From an uncultured Desulfobacteraceae bacterium (GTDB taxonomy: Bacteria; Desulfobacterota; Desulfobacteria; Desulfobacterales; UBA5852), in assembly GCA_913060875.1 (NCBI GenBank), contig CAJXSL010000001.1, positions 1,267,398 through 1,331,397 of the forward strand: 64,000 nt of DNA, given 5' to 3'. Numbering within the stretch: position 1 is the stretch's first letter; each line of letters starts with the position of its first letter. A program made the position numbers and the translations under genes. This document shows positions 27,646 through 37,243 of the stretch, one piece after another. The notes under the pieces were generated by a model. The model was not told the DNA's origin. It searched no databases and was given only the letters and a program-made list of their open reading frames with translations.

Positions 27646-28419
27646 ATGAATAATTATTTGGATGTATTTTCTCTGCAGGGAAAAGTCAGCCTTGTGACCG
27701 GCGGTGGCCGCGGCATCGGGTTGGGGATCGCCAGGGCCTTGGCGGGTGCCGGGTCGGACTTAATGATGTTAGCCCGAACGGAATCCCAGCTAAAGGAAGC
27801 TGCCGATGCCATAACACGGGATTTTGGCCGCAAGGTGGAAGTCATGGCGGTGGATCTGACCCAGGTGGACAATTTCCCCGGGATCATCGACCAAACACTT
27901 GAACGTTTCGGACGCCTCGATGTTTTCGTTAACAATGCCGGCAGCAATATTCGCAAGCCCTTTCTTGAAGTAACCGCCGAGGATTACAGCCAGGTCATGG
28001 AGATCCAACTCCGGTCGGCCTACTTCATGGCCCAAGCCGTCGCCCAGGTGTTGGTCCGGGGCGGAGGGGGGAAAATTATCAACCTGGCATCCCTCACGAG
28101 CAAGATTGCCGTCCCCAATATATCCATTTACGGTGCCGCCAAGGGTGGGATTTTTTCATTGACCAAAGCCATGGCCCTGGAATTGGCACCCCACAATATC
28201 AATGTCAATGCCGTTGCCCCCGGTTACGTGCGTACGGCAATGACGGAAGCTGCCTTTAAAGACAAAGACCGCAGCGCATGGATGCTTTCAAGAATTCCGC
28301 TGGCACGATTTGGTACAGCCGAAGACATCGGCAACACGGTGCTTTTTCTGGCATCTCCGGCGTCGGACTACCTGACCGGAGAAGTGATTTTTGTCGATGG
28401 CGGATGGATGGCGGCTTGA
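27646..28419 (+). CDS. Short-chain dehydrogenase/reductase (SDR) 2
   Basis: 257 residues from ATG 27646; an in-frame ATG at 27619 would add nine residues without a better ribosome site. Motifs are TGGGRGIGLGIA, NNAGSNIRKPF, a Ser in LASLTSK and IYGAAKGG (Tyr-x3-Lys). Arg after beta-2 (MLARTESQ) hints at NADP. It resembles gluconate 5-dehydrogenase or acyloin reductases more than FabG. It is paired with SDR 1, which implies two successive or stereo-specific redox steps. Confidence 0.87.
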   Translation: MNNYLDVFSLQGKVSLVTGGGRGIGLGIARALAGAGSDLMMLARTESQLKEAADAITRDFGRKVEVMAVDLTQVDNFPGIIDQTLERFGRLDVFVNNAGSNIRKPFLEVTAEDYSQVMEIQLRSAYFMAQAVAQVLVRGGGGKIINLASLTSKIAVPNISIYGAAKGGIFSLTKAMALELAPHNINVNAVAPGYVRTAMTEAAFKDKDRSAWMLSRIPLARFGTAEDIGNTVLFLASPASDYLTGEVIFVDGGWMAA

Positions 28420-28478
28420 TCGAATTATCACAATAGTCAAACAGTTCGACGCCTCTCAAAAGGACGGTACGACAACTG

Positions 28479-29519
28479 ATGAAAGCGCTGCGCAAAATAG
28501 GAAAAGGGCCCGGCAATGTCAAAGTGGTCGAAGTGCCGGCACCGGAACCGCAGGCCGATCAGGTACGGCTAAATGTTGCCTATGCCGGCATTTGCGGAAC
28601 GGATCTACACATCTATCACGGAAAATTCGACAAAGTGCGGCCGCCGGTCACCCTCGGACACGAATTGTCCGGTATCGTCGAATCGGTCGGTCCCGGTGTT
28701 ACGAACTGGCAACCTGGTGAACGGGTGACCGTCGAAAGCGAAGCCCATGTATGCGGTCGATGTGCGCATTGCCGAAACGGACAGACCAACTTGTGCAATG
28801 AACGTCTTGCGTTGGGATATGGCGTTGATGGCGGATTTGCTGAGGCCATCGTCGTAAGACAGAGTGCGCTCCACCGATTGCCTGAAGAGGTCTCTTTAGA
28901 GGAAGGCGCACTGTGTGAACCGTTGAGTGTCGCCGTCCACGCCGTGAACGAACGAAGCCGCTTGCAAGATGGCGATTGGGCGCTGGTCACAGGCCCTGGG
29001 CCGATTGGGTTGCTGGTAATGCAGGTGGCCCGCGCCGCCGGAGGGCATGTGATCGTGACGGGAACCTCTCATGATGCCGATCGACTCCAGCGGGCCGAAA
29101 AGCTGGGCGCCTCAGCCGCGGTGCAGGTCGATAAGGAGAATCTCCGGGAACGTGTTGCGCATCTCACCGGCGGGAAGGGCGTCGTCGCGGCCTTTGAATG
29201 TTCCGGTGTAACGGCGGCGATGAACGACTGTTTAGATTGTGTGCAAAGCGGCGGTGAGATCATCCAGGTCGGACTCTACGGGAGCAGGGTCCCGGTAAGT
29301 GTGGATCAATTCGCCATGCGTGAGATCACCCTTAAGGGCGCCTTTGTGCATACCCATGAAACCTGGAAGAAAGCCATCACGCTCATGGCGGGGAACGCCG
29401 TCAATCTCAAAGAGATGATATCGGGGCGCTATTCGATGGCGCATTGGAAGGAGGCCTTTCGACTTTCCGAGTCGGCACAAGGAATTAAATATCTTCTTTA
29501 TCCCAGGGAGCTTGAATAA
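28479..29519 (+). CDS. Zinc-dependent medium-chain alcohol dehydrogenase 1
   Basis: 346 residues. Catalytic zinc ligands are Cys39 (GICGTDLH) and His61-Glu62 (GHELSG). Structural zinc is held by Cys92, 95, 98 and 106. The NAD motif GPGPIGLLVMQ is intact. The family includes 2,3-butanediol, sorbitol and threonine dehydrogenases. In an acetoin-type operon a butanediol or other vicinal-diol dehydrogenase is a fair guess. Confidence 0.88.
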   Translation: MKALRKIGKGPGNVKVVEVPAPEPQADQVRLNVAYAGICGTDLHIYHGKFDKVRPPVTLGHELSGIVESVGPGVTNWQPGERVTVESEAHVCGRCAHCRNGQTNLCNERLALGYGVDGGFAEAIVVRQSALHRLPEEVSLEEGALCEPLSVAVHAVNERSRLQDGDWALVTGPGPIGLLVMQVARAAGGHVIVTGTSHDADRLQRAEKLGASAAVQVDKENLRERVAHLTGGKGVVAAFECSGVTAAMNDCLDCVQSGGEIIQVGLYGSRVPVSVDQFAMREITLKGAFVHTHETWKKAITLMAGNAVNLKEMISGRYSMAHWKEAFRLSESAQGIKYLLYPRELE

Positions 29520-29584
29520 AACAGTAGTTAAGGATCTCTTTGGACGATTAGAGATCAGTGGATGATCATTTGGGGAGGAAAACT

Positions 29585-30775
29585 ATGATTTCGTTTGAAA
29601 GTGCTAACGTCGGCGCATGTCTTTCACCACGGCAAATTTTTATTGGCGACGGTGCGGCGGAACAAATCAAGGAGATGCTCGGCAACTGGCAAGTTAACGA
29701 AGGCCGGATACTGATTGTGGCCGACAAGGAGGTTGCCCGACTTGGCCTGATGGATAAAGTTCGTGAACCGCTTGCGGCGCATTTTGACGTCGATTGTTTT
29801 GACGAAATCGTCGGGGAACCGACATTGGCTATCGCCGAAAGTCTCGTAGACGCATCGCGTGCACAAGCTTATGCCGCCGTGATCGGCGTTGGCGGCGGGA
29901 GTGCGGTCGATATGTCCAAGTTGGCCGCGGCGTTTGCTGCCAATAAAGGCGACGTCACGGAGCATGTCGGGATGACCCAATTCAAGAACGCACCTCTGCC
30001 GCTGATCGCGGTTCCCACGACAGCCGGAACCGGCGCCGAGGCAACGGCAGTCTCCATGCTATCGATCGACGAGAAAAAGTCGATCGTTTTGAGTCCACAA
30101 CTCGTCCCCCTTGCCGCGGTTTTAGACCCTCTGCTCACGGTCAGCCTGCCGCCTAATATTACGGCTGCAACGGGACTGGATGCCCTCAGCCATGCACTGG
30201 AAGCCTTTATGTCCATAAAGGCAAACCCCTTTACCGATACGCAGGCAATTGCCACGATGACGGTCATCGCCCGATGGCTGAAGAGAGCTTATGCGGATGG
30301 AAGCAATCTTGAAGCCCGGCGTGCCATGATCTACGCCGCCTACACGGGCGGATTGTGCCTGAATGCAGGGGTCGTGCTTGGCCATTCCGTGGCCTATACC
30401 ATCTCCAACAGGGCCCATGTCCCCCACGGTGTATCCTGCGCAATGGCCCTGCCTTACACGATTGCCTTCAATCAGACGGCTTTGGCTGCTCGGCTCGGTG
30501 TTGCCGCGGGCCAGGTTTTGGAACAGGCTGATGCTGAAGGAGAGGATCTTATCCTGTGGGCTGGCGATCTGGTAAATGAGCTGGGTATGCCAGGTACGCT
30601 GCAGGATGTCGGCATTCGTGAAAGCGACCTGGAAGCCATGGCCGACGAATGCCTGAACAAGTATCCGCGCCCGACAAACCCGACTCCCATCGTCAAGGAA
30701 CGCCTCATGGTGTTTTACGAAAAGATGTACGAAGGAGATCTCAGAGGCTGTATCAACGCCTTCCGCTCAGTCTAG
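29585..30775 (+). CDS. Iron-dependent (group III) alcohol dehydrogenase
   Basis: 396 residues from ATG 29585, chosen for GGGGAGGAAA upstream. The NAD region GVGGGSAVDMSK and the iron-ligand motif GLDALSHALEAF plus GHSVAYTISNRAHVPHG (three His and one Asp) are complete. Members oxidise or reduce alcohols, 1,2-diols or lactaldehyde, or act as maleylacetate reductases. It follows the Zn-ADH by 65 bp in the same operon. Confidence 0.88.
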   Translation: MISFESANVGACLSPRQIFIGDGAAEQIKEMLGNWQVNEGRILIVADKEVARLGLMDKVREPLAAHFDVDCFDEIVGEPTLAIAESLVDASRAQAYAAVIGVGGGSAVDMSKLAAAFAANKGDVTEHVGMTQFKNAPLPLIAVPTTAGTGAEATAVSMLSIDEKKSIVLSPQLVPLAAVLDPLLTVSLPPNITAATGLDALSHALEAFMSIKANPFTDTQAIATMTVIARWLKRAYADGSNLEARRAMIYAAYTGGLCLNAGVVLGHSVAYTISNRAHVPHGVSCAMALPYTIAFNQTALAARLGVAAGQVLEQADAEGEDLILWAGDLVNELGMPGTLQDVGIRESDLEAMADECLNKYPRPTNPTPIVKERLMVFYEKMYEGDLRGCINAFRSV

Positions 30776-30787
30776 CCGGCAACCAAC

Positions 30788-30803
30788 AGGAAGTTTTATT
30801 GCA
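30788..30803 (+). promoter_or_regulatory. Possible internal sigma-54 promoter before transporter set 2
   Basis: AGGAAG-N5-TTGCA: correct 10-base GG-GC spacing and a perfect -12 half, but a poor -24 half (AGGAAG instead of TGGCAC). It lies 65 bp before the second binding-protein gene. Confidence 0.3.
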
Positions 30804-30867
30804 TTTGAGCGGAATTGCGGAACCGGGGAAAAATGCAACCCCCACATCAATCAGGGAGGGAAAAGGA

Positions 30868-32076
30868 ATGAAAAAGAAAGTGTTGATTTTCGGAATGAGC
30901 CTTTTGCTGCTGTTAACAGGTGCTACAGGTGTTTTCAGTGCGGAAAAGCTAGAAATCGGTGCTCTCTATCCGATTTCCGGCAGCCTCGCACTTCTGGGAG
31001 AAGAAAGCTGGCGAGGTGCCGAAATCGCCCGTCTCATGCGTAACGAGGCTGGTGGCATCGCCGGCAAAGAAATCGTTTTTGTCAAGGGGGATGCCAGCAC
31101 GGTTTCCGCAGCTCGGTCCGAGGCTGAGCGTCTGATCGAGCAGCAGAAAGTGCCTGCTATCCTGGGTACTTATTCGAGTTCACGCTGCATGGCAGCATCA
31201 GAAGTGGCGGCACGAAAAGGGGTTGCTTATTTTGAACTGGGCGCTATCGCCAATGCCATCACAACACGGGGCTACAATACCATCTGGCGAACCAACCCCA
31301 CGGCCGCGGATTTCAGTAAAGCACAAATTGCTTTCATCACCGAGTGGTATGCCCCCAAACTGGGTAAAAAACCCTCCGAGATGCGTGTTTCGATTGCCCA
31401 TGAGGACTCCGACTACGGTACCTCGGTGGCGGACAGCTTCTCGAAAATGGCTGAAGGCGCGGGCGTCAAAATTGTTTCGGTCGAGCCCTATGCCGCCAAT
31501 ACTAGCGACTTGTCCTCGGTGATTTTCCGGCTTCGTAAGGCGAAACCCGACATTGTCATGGCAGTTTCCTATGCCAACGACGCCATCCTGCTTTCGCGCC
31601 AGGCCTACGAACTGAAACTGAAGGCTCCGATCCTGGGAACAGGCGGCGGACATAGCCTGCAGAGTTTTGTTGATGCGCTTGGTAAGGAAGCCAACGGCGT
31701 CCTTAATGTTGACTTTACGCAATATGCCACGAATGAGAATTTCGCTCCGGGTTTGAAAGCGTTTTTAGCGCTTTACAAAAAAACCTTCAATGAGAATCCC
31801 CGGTCAGGTCATTCCCTGGCCAATTACATGGGAGCGAATATCGTATTTGATATTATTGAAAAAACAGGGGGAAGCTTTGACGTCCAAAATATTCGCGAGG
31901 CTGCAATGGCCATGGACGTCCCGGCGGGAAAGACGCCTACAGGATGGGGAGTTAAATTTGGTGAAGACGGCCAGAACGTCAAAGCCATGCCGCTCGTGAC
32001 CCAATGGCGTGACGGGAAGCTGGTGACGGTCTGGCCCGAGGGGGCCGCCGTCATGGAACCGATGATCGATCAATAA
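30868..32076 (+). CDS. Liv-type periplasmic substrate-binding protein (set 2)
   Basis: 402 residues from ATG 30868 with AGGGAGGGAAAAGG upstream. The signal peptide is about residues 1-24 (VFSA|EKLEIG). The mature type I binding fold starts GALYPISGSLALLGEESWRG. The sequence is clearly different from the set 1 binding protein, so the two transporters probably have different ligands. Here the binding protein comes first, the usual order. A strong hairpin follows the stop. Confidence 0.91.
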   Translation: MKKKVLIFGMSLLLLLTGATGVFSAEKLEIGALYPISGSLALLGEESWRGAEIARLMRNEAGGIAGKEIVFVKGDASTVSAARSEAERLIEQQKVPAILGTYSSSRCMAASEVAARKGVAYFELGAIANAITTRGYNTIWRTNPTAADFSKAQIAFITEWYAPKLGKKPSEMRVSIAHEDSDYGTSVADSFSKMAEGAGVKIVSVEPYAANTSDLSSVIFRLRKAKPDIVMAVSYANDAILLSRQAYELKLKAPILGTGGGHSLQSFVDALGKEANGVLNVDFTQYATNENFAPGLKAFLALYKKTFNENPRSGHSLANYMGANIVFDIIEKTGGSFDVQNIREAAMAMDVPAGKTPTGWGVKFGEDGQNVKAMPLVTQWRDGKLVTVWPEGAAVMEPMIDQ

Positions 32077-32091
32077 TTCATTTGGTTCGGG

Positions 32092-32123
32092 AGGATGCTC
32101 CTTCTTTGGGGGAGGAGCATCCT
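32092..32123 (+). promoter_or_regulatory. Strong hairpin between binding-protein and livH (set 2)
   Basis: AGGATGCTCCT (32092-32102) and AGGAGCATCCT (32113-32123) form a perfect 11-bp stem with a 10-nt loop. There is no T-run. It probably stabilises the upstream message or gives partial termination, raising binding-protein yield. Confidence 0.55.
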
Positions 32124-32152
32124 GAACTGCACAAAGCCAAAGGAAGCTAACC

Positions 32153-33040
32153 ATGGATCTGTACGCACAGGTGCTCGTATCCGGCCTGCTGTTGGGTGGC
32201 GTTTACGCACTCATCAGCATCGGTCTGAACCTGATCTTCGGAGTGGTGCGAATCATCAATTTCGCCCACGGAGAGATGGTTATGCTGTCGATGTATTTGA
32301 CGTTCTGGTTGAATTATTTTTTCGGTCTCGACCCGTATCTCTCCGCTCTTATCGTACTGCCGGTCATGTTTGCCTTCGGCTTCTTATTCCAACTATTTGT
32401 GGTGCAGCCGATTCTGTCTACATCGGCGACAATGAAGATCTTCACGACGGTCGGCATCTCCCTCCTGCTGCAGAATCTGGCCCTGATCATGTGGAAGGGC
32501 GACTTTCGATCTGTGCAGACCAGCTACTCCATGAGCTCCATCGAGGTATTCGAGATTATCATCAGTGTGCCCAGACTGGTTGCCTTCGGTGCCGCTCTCG
32601 CATCGATCATTTTCCTCTACTGTTTCCTGAAGTATACCTATATGGGCAAAGCCCTGCGGGCCATTGTTGAAGACCACTCCGTAGCGCGCCTGATGGGTGT
32701 TTCCGTTGAAAAACACTACCTTTTCGCCTTTGGCCTCGGAACGATGTTCACGGCCTTGGGGGGTGTGCTGCTGGTACCCTTTTCGTCGGTATTTCCCACG
32801 GTGGGAATTACCTACACGCTGGTGGCCTTTGTCGTGGTCGTATTAGGCGGGCTTGGCAGTATGAGCGGAACGTTTCTGGCAGGCCTTTTTATCGGTGTCG
32901 TTGAATCTTTCGGTGGAACCTTCGTGTCACCGGCACTCAAAGAGGCCATCTACTTCGCTATTTTCATCCTCGTTTTGCTGGTGCGACCGCAAGGTCTCTT
33001 CGGACAGGGGAAAGGCACTGAGGAGGTGGGATTAAAGTGA
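32153..33040 (+). CDS. livH: Liv-type ABC transporter permease LivH (set 2)
   Basis: 295 residues with eight or so membrane segments. Family blocks LLLGGVYALISIGLNLIFG, INFAHGEMVMLSMY and VVVLGGLGSMSGTFLAG are present. AAGGAAG sits before the ATG. It overlaps livM by four bases. Confidence 0.92.
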   Translation: MDLYAQVLVSGLLLGGVYALISIGLNLIFGVVRIINFAHGEMVMLSMYLTFWLNYFFGLDPYLSALIVLPVMFAFGFLFQLFVVQPILSTSATMKIFTTVGISLLLQNLALIMWKGDFRSVQTSYSMSSIEVFEIIISVPRLVAFGAALASIIFLYCFLKYTYMGKALRAIVEDHSVARLMGVSVEKHYLFAFGLGTMFTALGGVLLVPFSSVFPTVGITYTLVAFVVVVLGGLGSMSGTFLAGLFIGVVESFGGTFVSPALKEAIYFAIFILVLLVRPQGLFGQGKGTEEVGLK

Positions 33041-34035
33041 TTACCAAAAAACTTTATGTCATAGGCGCCTTCGTATTCCTGTTATTGCTGCTCATACCTC
33101 TGTTTTTTGAATCGACTTTCGTTCTGCACATGTATACGCTTATCTTCTTTTATACCGCTCTTACGGCAGCATGGAACATTCCGGCTTTCGGCGGGCAACT
33201 CAGTTTAGGTCACGCCTCTTTTTTCGGCATCGGTGCGTATGCGGGAGCTATTCTATACGTAAAGTATGGTGTCTCACCATGGATTGGTATAGCCGCCGCC
33301 GGGGCTTTTGCCATGCTTGGCGGCATGGTATTGAGTCTTCCTCTCATTCGCTTAAAGGGTCCGTTTTTTACACTCGCCTCTATCGCCTTCGCCGAAGTAT
33401 TAAGAATGATTGCAATTGATTGGCGCAGTCTGACCAACGGGTCGGTGGGAATCAATATTCCCTTCAAGCCCGCTTTGATGAATCTGACGTTTCAGAGCGG
33501 TAAACCGTTCTATTACATTTCTTTAACGCTTGCCGTCGTGGTTGTCTATCTTACCTACCGAATCCGTTATTCTGCCCTTGGGTTCCATCTCAGGGCCGCG
33601 GCCTCCGATGACGAGGCAGCCAAGGCGCTAGGGGTCAATACGTCGCTGGCGCACTTTGTGGCTCTGATGTGGAGTTCCGCTATCACCGGCGTCCTGGGGT
33701 TGTTTTATGTGTTTTATATTTATGTTCTCGAACCGCAAACCATATTTTCCCTGGATCTCTTCTCCCTTCAACCGGCGCTTAATGGCATTATCGGTGGCAT
33801 GGGTACCGTATGGGGGCCGGTTATCGGAGCGGTGTTAATGACGCCTCTGGGTGAGTTCCTGCGGTTTTATCTGGGTACGATTCAGCAAGGTCTCAATTAT
33901 GTTGTGTACGGTCTTGTTCTTGTGGCGACCGTGCGGTTTATTCCCGGGGGCATTGTATCGTTGCTCGCACCAATGATGAAACGAAAAAGTGCCGAAAAGG
34001 CAGCCAAACCTGCCATAGAGAAGGAGGCGCGCTGA
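33037..34035 (+). CDS. livM: Liv-type ABC transporter permease LivM (set 2)
   Basis: 332 residues from GTG 33037. Blocks WNIPAFGGQLSLGHASFFGIG and GIIGGMGTVWGPVIGA mark LivM. The cytoplasmic loop near residue 190 contains AAASDDEAAKALGVN, typical of this family. It ends with a charged tail and overlaps the livG start (TGATG). Confidence 0.92.
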   Translation: MITKKLYVIGAFVFLLLLLIPLFFESTFVLHMYTLIFFYTALTAAWNIPAFGGQLSLGHASFFGIGAYAGAILYVKYGVSPWIGIAAAGAFAMLGGMVLSLPLIRLKGPFFTLASIAFAEVLRMIAIDWRSLTNGSVGINIPFKPALMNLTFQSGKPFYYISLTLAVVVVYLTYRIRYSALGFHLRAAASDDEAAKALGVNTSLAHFVALMWSSAITGVLGLFYVFYIYVLEPQTIFSLDLFSLQPALNGIIGGMGTVWGPVIGAVLMTPLGEFLRFYLGTIQQGLNYVVYGLVLVATVRFIPGGIVSLLAPMMKRKSAEKAAKPAIEKEAR

Positions 34036-34757
34036 TGTCTCTTTTAGAGGTAAAACAGTTGACCAAGCGGTTCGGTGGATTGGTTGCCGTCAACAAAATG
34101 ACTTTTGAAATAAATAAAGGAGAGATTGTCGGATTGATCGGACCGAACGGGGCTGGGAAGACCACCGTATTTAATCTGATATCAGGCATCTTCCCTGCTT
34201 CGGAGGGCAATATTTTATTGAATGGGCGCGAGTTGAAACGCATGCCGGCGCACAGACGCAGCCTGGCAGGCATCGGACGCACCTTTCAAGTCGTTCGCCC
34301 TTTTGAAATGACCGTGTTGGAAAATGTGATGGTCCCGGCATTGGCCCGAAACAAAAGCACCAAACTGGCGCGGCAGAAGGCTGAAAAAGTGCTTGAAATG
34401 ATGGGGTTGGATCAGTTGTCGGATAGCGAACCCGGCAATTTGACGCTGGCCCAACGAAAGCGTATCGAAGTGGCCCGGGCGCTTGCTACGGATCCGGAAC
34501 TCCTCCTGCTTGATGAAGTGCTGGCCGGATTAAACCCTACGGAAGTCGCAGAGAATTTGCCCATCATACGTCAAGTCCGTGACAGCGGTGTAACGATCAT
34601 CTTTATCGAACATTTGATGGATGCAATGATGTCCGTATCCGAAAGAGTGCTGGTAATGGATCAGGGCGCGTTGATATCCAGCGGGACACCTGCTGAAGTA
34701 ACCCAGGACGCATGTGTCATTAAAGCGTATCTCGGAGAGGAGGATCCGCAGTGCTGA
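34035..34757 (+). CDS. livG: Liv-type ABC transporter ATPase LivG (set 2)
   Basis: 240 residues. Walker A GPNGAGKTT, the Q-loop TFQVVRPFEMTV, the signature-like LTLAQRKRIEVARAL and Walker B LLLDEVLAGLNP are present. It is coupled to the genes on both sides by overlaps. Confidence 0.92.
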   Translation: MSLLEVKQLTKRFGGLVAVNKMTFEINKGEIVGLIGPNGAGKTTVFNLISGIFPASEGNILLNGRELKRMPAHRRSLAGIGRTFQVVRPFEMTVLENVMVPALARNKSTKLARQKAEKVLEMMGLDQLSDSEPGNLTLAQRKRIEVARALATDPELLLLDEVLAGLNPTEVAENLPIIRQVRDSGVTIIFIEHLMDAMMSVSERVLVMDQGALISSGTPAEVTQDACVIKAYLGEEDPQC

Positions 34758-35455
34758 AAATAGAAAATATTGATTGCTTCTATGGGGATTTCCAGGCCCT
34801 GCGTGATGTTTCCTTGTCGGTTGCGGAAGGCGAAATCGTCGCCCTTTTAGGGCCAAACGCGGCGGGAAAATCGACGACCCTGGCCGCCATCAGCGGTGTA
34901 TTGGGATATCGCAAGGGACAGATTTCTTTCAGGGGGCGCGAGCTCAACGGGGTGAAGGCCGAGAAAATTGTGGAAATGGGCATCGCGCATGTACCGGAGG
35001 GGCGTAAATTGTTCAAAACCCTTACCGTAAAAGAAAATTTGGAAATGGGGGCTTATGTCAAGCATGCCAGAGACCACGTGCCTGAAACCTTGAAACAAGT
35101 CTACGATCTTTTTCCCATCCTTAAGGATCGCACCAACCAGATGGCCGGATCGTTATCCGGCGGTGAGCAGCAGATGTGTGCGATTGCCCGTGGGCTAATG
35201 GCCAAACCTAAATTGCTGATGATCGATGAAATGTCTTTAGGCCTCTCCCCGCTGCTGGCCAAACAGATGTTCCAGATGGTTCAGCAGATTGCAGATATCG
35301 GCATTACCATCCTTTTGGTAGAGCAGCAGGTAAACCATACCATGAAGATTGCCCACACGGCTTACATCATGGAAAAAGGCCACATTGTCATGTCCGGGCC
35401 TACATCCGAACTTGCCGGTAACGAGCATGTAAAGAAGGCTTATTTGGGCATGTAA
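34751..35455 (+). CDS. livF: Liv-type ABC transporter ATPase LivF (set 2)
   Basis: 234 residues from GTG 34751, overlapping livG by 7 bp. Walker A GPNAAGKST, signature LSGGEQQMC and Walker B LMIDEMSLGLSP are intact. It ends the long + strand run that began at 16844; the next 235 bp carry no gene or clear terminator. Confidence 0.93.
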   Translation: MLKIENIDCFYGDFQALRDVSLSVAEGEIVALLGPNAAGKSTTLAAISGVLGYRKGQISFRGRELNGVKAEKIVEMGIAHVPEGRKLFKTLTVKENLEMGAYVKHARDHVPETLKQVYDLFPILKDRTNQMAGSLSGGEQQMCAIARGLMAKPKLLMIDEMSLGLSPLLAKQMFQMVQQIADIGITILLVEQQVNHTMKIAHTAYIMEKGHIVMSGPTSELAGNEHVKKAYLGM

Positions 35456-35690
35456 GAAAACCCGCAATAGGGAATATAGCTTGATGCGCTGGACGTGCTG
35501 TCAGCCAATTGTCGCTTGCGTCGGTAACCAGGCAGTCTTGATATCTATTTGCGCACGAAAAGGCCTGTGATTCCGATAAGGCGCTCAACTTCACTATACC
35601 CGGAATATACCTTCTTGCACTTCCCTGTTGAATAAAGAGCGTCCGTCGCTTTCCGTAAACGATAATGCCAAATTCGGCCGGTGAATTTCT

Positions 35691-36014
35691 ATGAACCTCT
35701 ATGAGAAACGAACCTACTCAGTCCGTATCGGCCAGATGGCCGAAGTTATACGTCTGTATCAAGATGAGGGATATCCAGTGCTGGAATCCGAAGGGTTTTC
35801 AAATCACCTTGTAGGGTATTTTGTCAGTGATACGGGGCGCCTTCATCAACTTATCCACCTCTGGCGGTTTGATGATGACCAAGCCCGAAGGGCACATTGG
35901 AAGAGATTGTATGCAAGTGACAGATTCATGGGTTTTGTGGCTAAACTCAGGCCGCTGGTCGATACCCAGGAGGTTCAGCTGATGACAGCTGCGCCCTGGG
36001 GACCGCAACCCTAG
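35691..36014 (+). CDS. NIPSNAP-family small protein
   Basis: 107 residues. YEKRTYSVRIGQMAEVIRLY and the HLWRFDDDQARRAHWKRLY block fit the NIPSNAP domain, a ferredoxin-like dimeric fold related to ABM proteins. Biochemical role is unknown. It opens the second catabolic block and resembles the ABM protein at 12278 in fold only. Confidence 0.8.
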   Translation: MNLYEKRTYSVRIGQMAEVIRLYQDEGYPVLESEGFSNHLVGYFVSDTGRLHQLIHLWRFDDDQARRAHWKRLYASDRFMGFVAKLRPLVDTQEVQLMTAAPWGPQP

Positions 36015-36174
36015 CGATTTGGATGGCAGACCCAGGCACTTGTTTGCAAAGACCCGTACTTGATCTTTTAAGCAGAGATGTCGGGGGTGTTTTGAGGTGA
36101 GCAATGTCTTGACAACATACCCGAGGGTTGCGGCAACTGAAATTTGTTGCGTCATTGACTAGCGAGGAAACCCT

Positions 36175-37200
36175 ATGCTTGCGTTTGTGAAATATGGGAC
36201 AGGATCATTTGAGGCCGAGGTTAGAGATATCGCCAAACCGGAACCGAAAGATAACGAGGTGCTGCTGTCCGTTGCCGGGTGCGGTGTCTGCGGCAGCGAT
36301 CTGCATGCCTATCGGTCATCTAAAGGCTACGAGTGGGTTATACCGCCGGTGACATTGGGACATGAATTTGCAGGAACCATTGTCGCCACTGGCAGATCCG
36401 TCCGACATGTGAAAGAGGGCGATCGTGCTGCGGTTATCGGTATTCAAGGATGCGGCCACTGCCCGGTTTGCCGATCGGGCAGTACCAACTTGTGTCTCGA
36501 ACGCCAAGTCATCGGCTTGAACATGGATGGCGGGATGGCGGCCTATGCCGTTGTGGATGCTGCATACCTGGTGCCTATACCCGATTCCCTCGATCCGGTG
36601 ATGGGAGCGCTTATCGAGCCGATCTCGGTGGCCGCTCACGCCATGCGTAAACCCGTGATCCGGCCAGGTGATCGGGTGGTCGTGAGTGGTCCCGGACCCA
36701 TCGGTCTTTTCTGTGGCCTTTTTGCCACTTCAAGCGGTGCCCGCGTTGTCATGGTGGGGGCTGAGGCGGATGCCGAAACCCGCCTTCCATTAGCCCGGCG
36801 ATTGGGGTTTACAACCGTGAATGTTAATCGGGATGCCTTGGATGCAACGCTTGAAACGGCCTTCGAAGGCAGCCCACCAGATCTATGGGTTGAGGCGTCA
36901 GGGGCGCCGCAGGCCTTTATCACAGCCATTGAGAAGGTGCGGGGAGGCGGCAGCTTGGTCATCGTGGGCATGTATGCACAATCGTTTGAATGGAGCCCGA
37001 CACCGTCTGTGAGAGCTGGTCACAGTGTGTTTTTCAGCTATGCATCGATCAGTCGTGATTACCATTTGGCCCTGGATTTGATTGCCGCCGGTTTCATCGA
37101 CCCCACGCAGTTCGCCAACGTATACCCATTGGGGGAAGCCGAAATTGCTTTCAAGGCCGCCCTGTCTGGTAAAACCATAAAACCTGTTTTGGTCCCCTGA
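36175..37200 (+). CDS. Zinc-dependent medium-chain alcohol dehydrogenase 2
   Basis: 341 residues, with GAGGAAA before the ATG. Catalytic ligands Cys39 (GVCGSDLH) and His63-Glu64, structural Cys93, 96, 99 and 107, and the cofactor motif GPGPIGLFCG are present. It differs clearly from Zn-ADH 1. It is followed 43 bp later by a ThDP enzyme, so it may make or remove that enzyme's hydroxyketone. Confidence 0.87.
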   Translation: MLAFVKYGTGSFEAEVRDIAKPEPKDNEVLLSVAGCGVCGSDLHAYRSSKGYEWVIPPVTLGHEFAGTIVATGRSVRHVKEGDRAAVIGIQGCGHCPVCRSGSTNLCLERQVIGLNMDGGMAAYAVVDAAYLVPIPDSLDPVMGALIEPISVAAHAMRKPVIRPGDRVVVSGPGPIGLFCGLFATSSGARVVMVGAEADAETRLPLARRLGFTTVNVNRDALDATLETAFEGSPPDLWVEASGAPQAFITAIEKVRGGGSLVIVGMYAQSFEWSPTPSVRAGHSVFFSYASISRDYHLALDLIAAGFIDPTQFANVYPLGEAEIAFKAALSGKTIKPVLVP

Positions 37201-37243
37201 CAGGACGCCAATTAGAGTGATTACAGCATTGCGAGGAAGGTGT

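Noticed and set aside
36034-36047. Sigma-54-like sequence AGGCAC...TTGC before Zn-ADH 2
   Set aside because: GG and GC are only 9 bases apart; the spacing is strict at 10.
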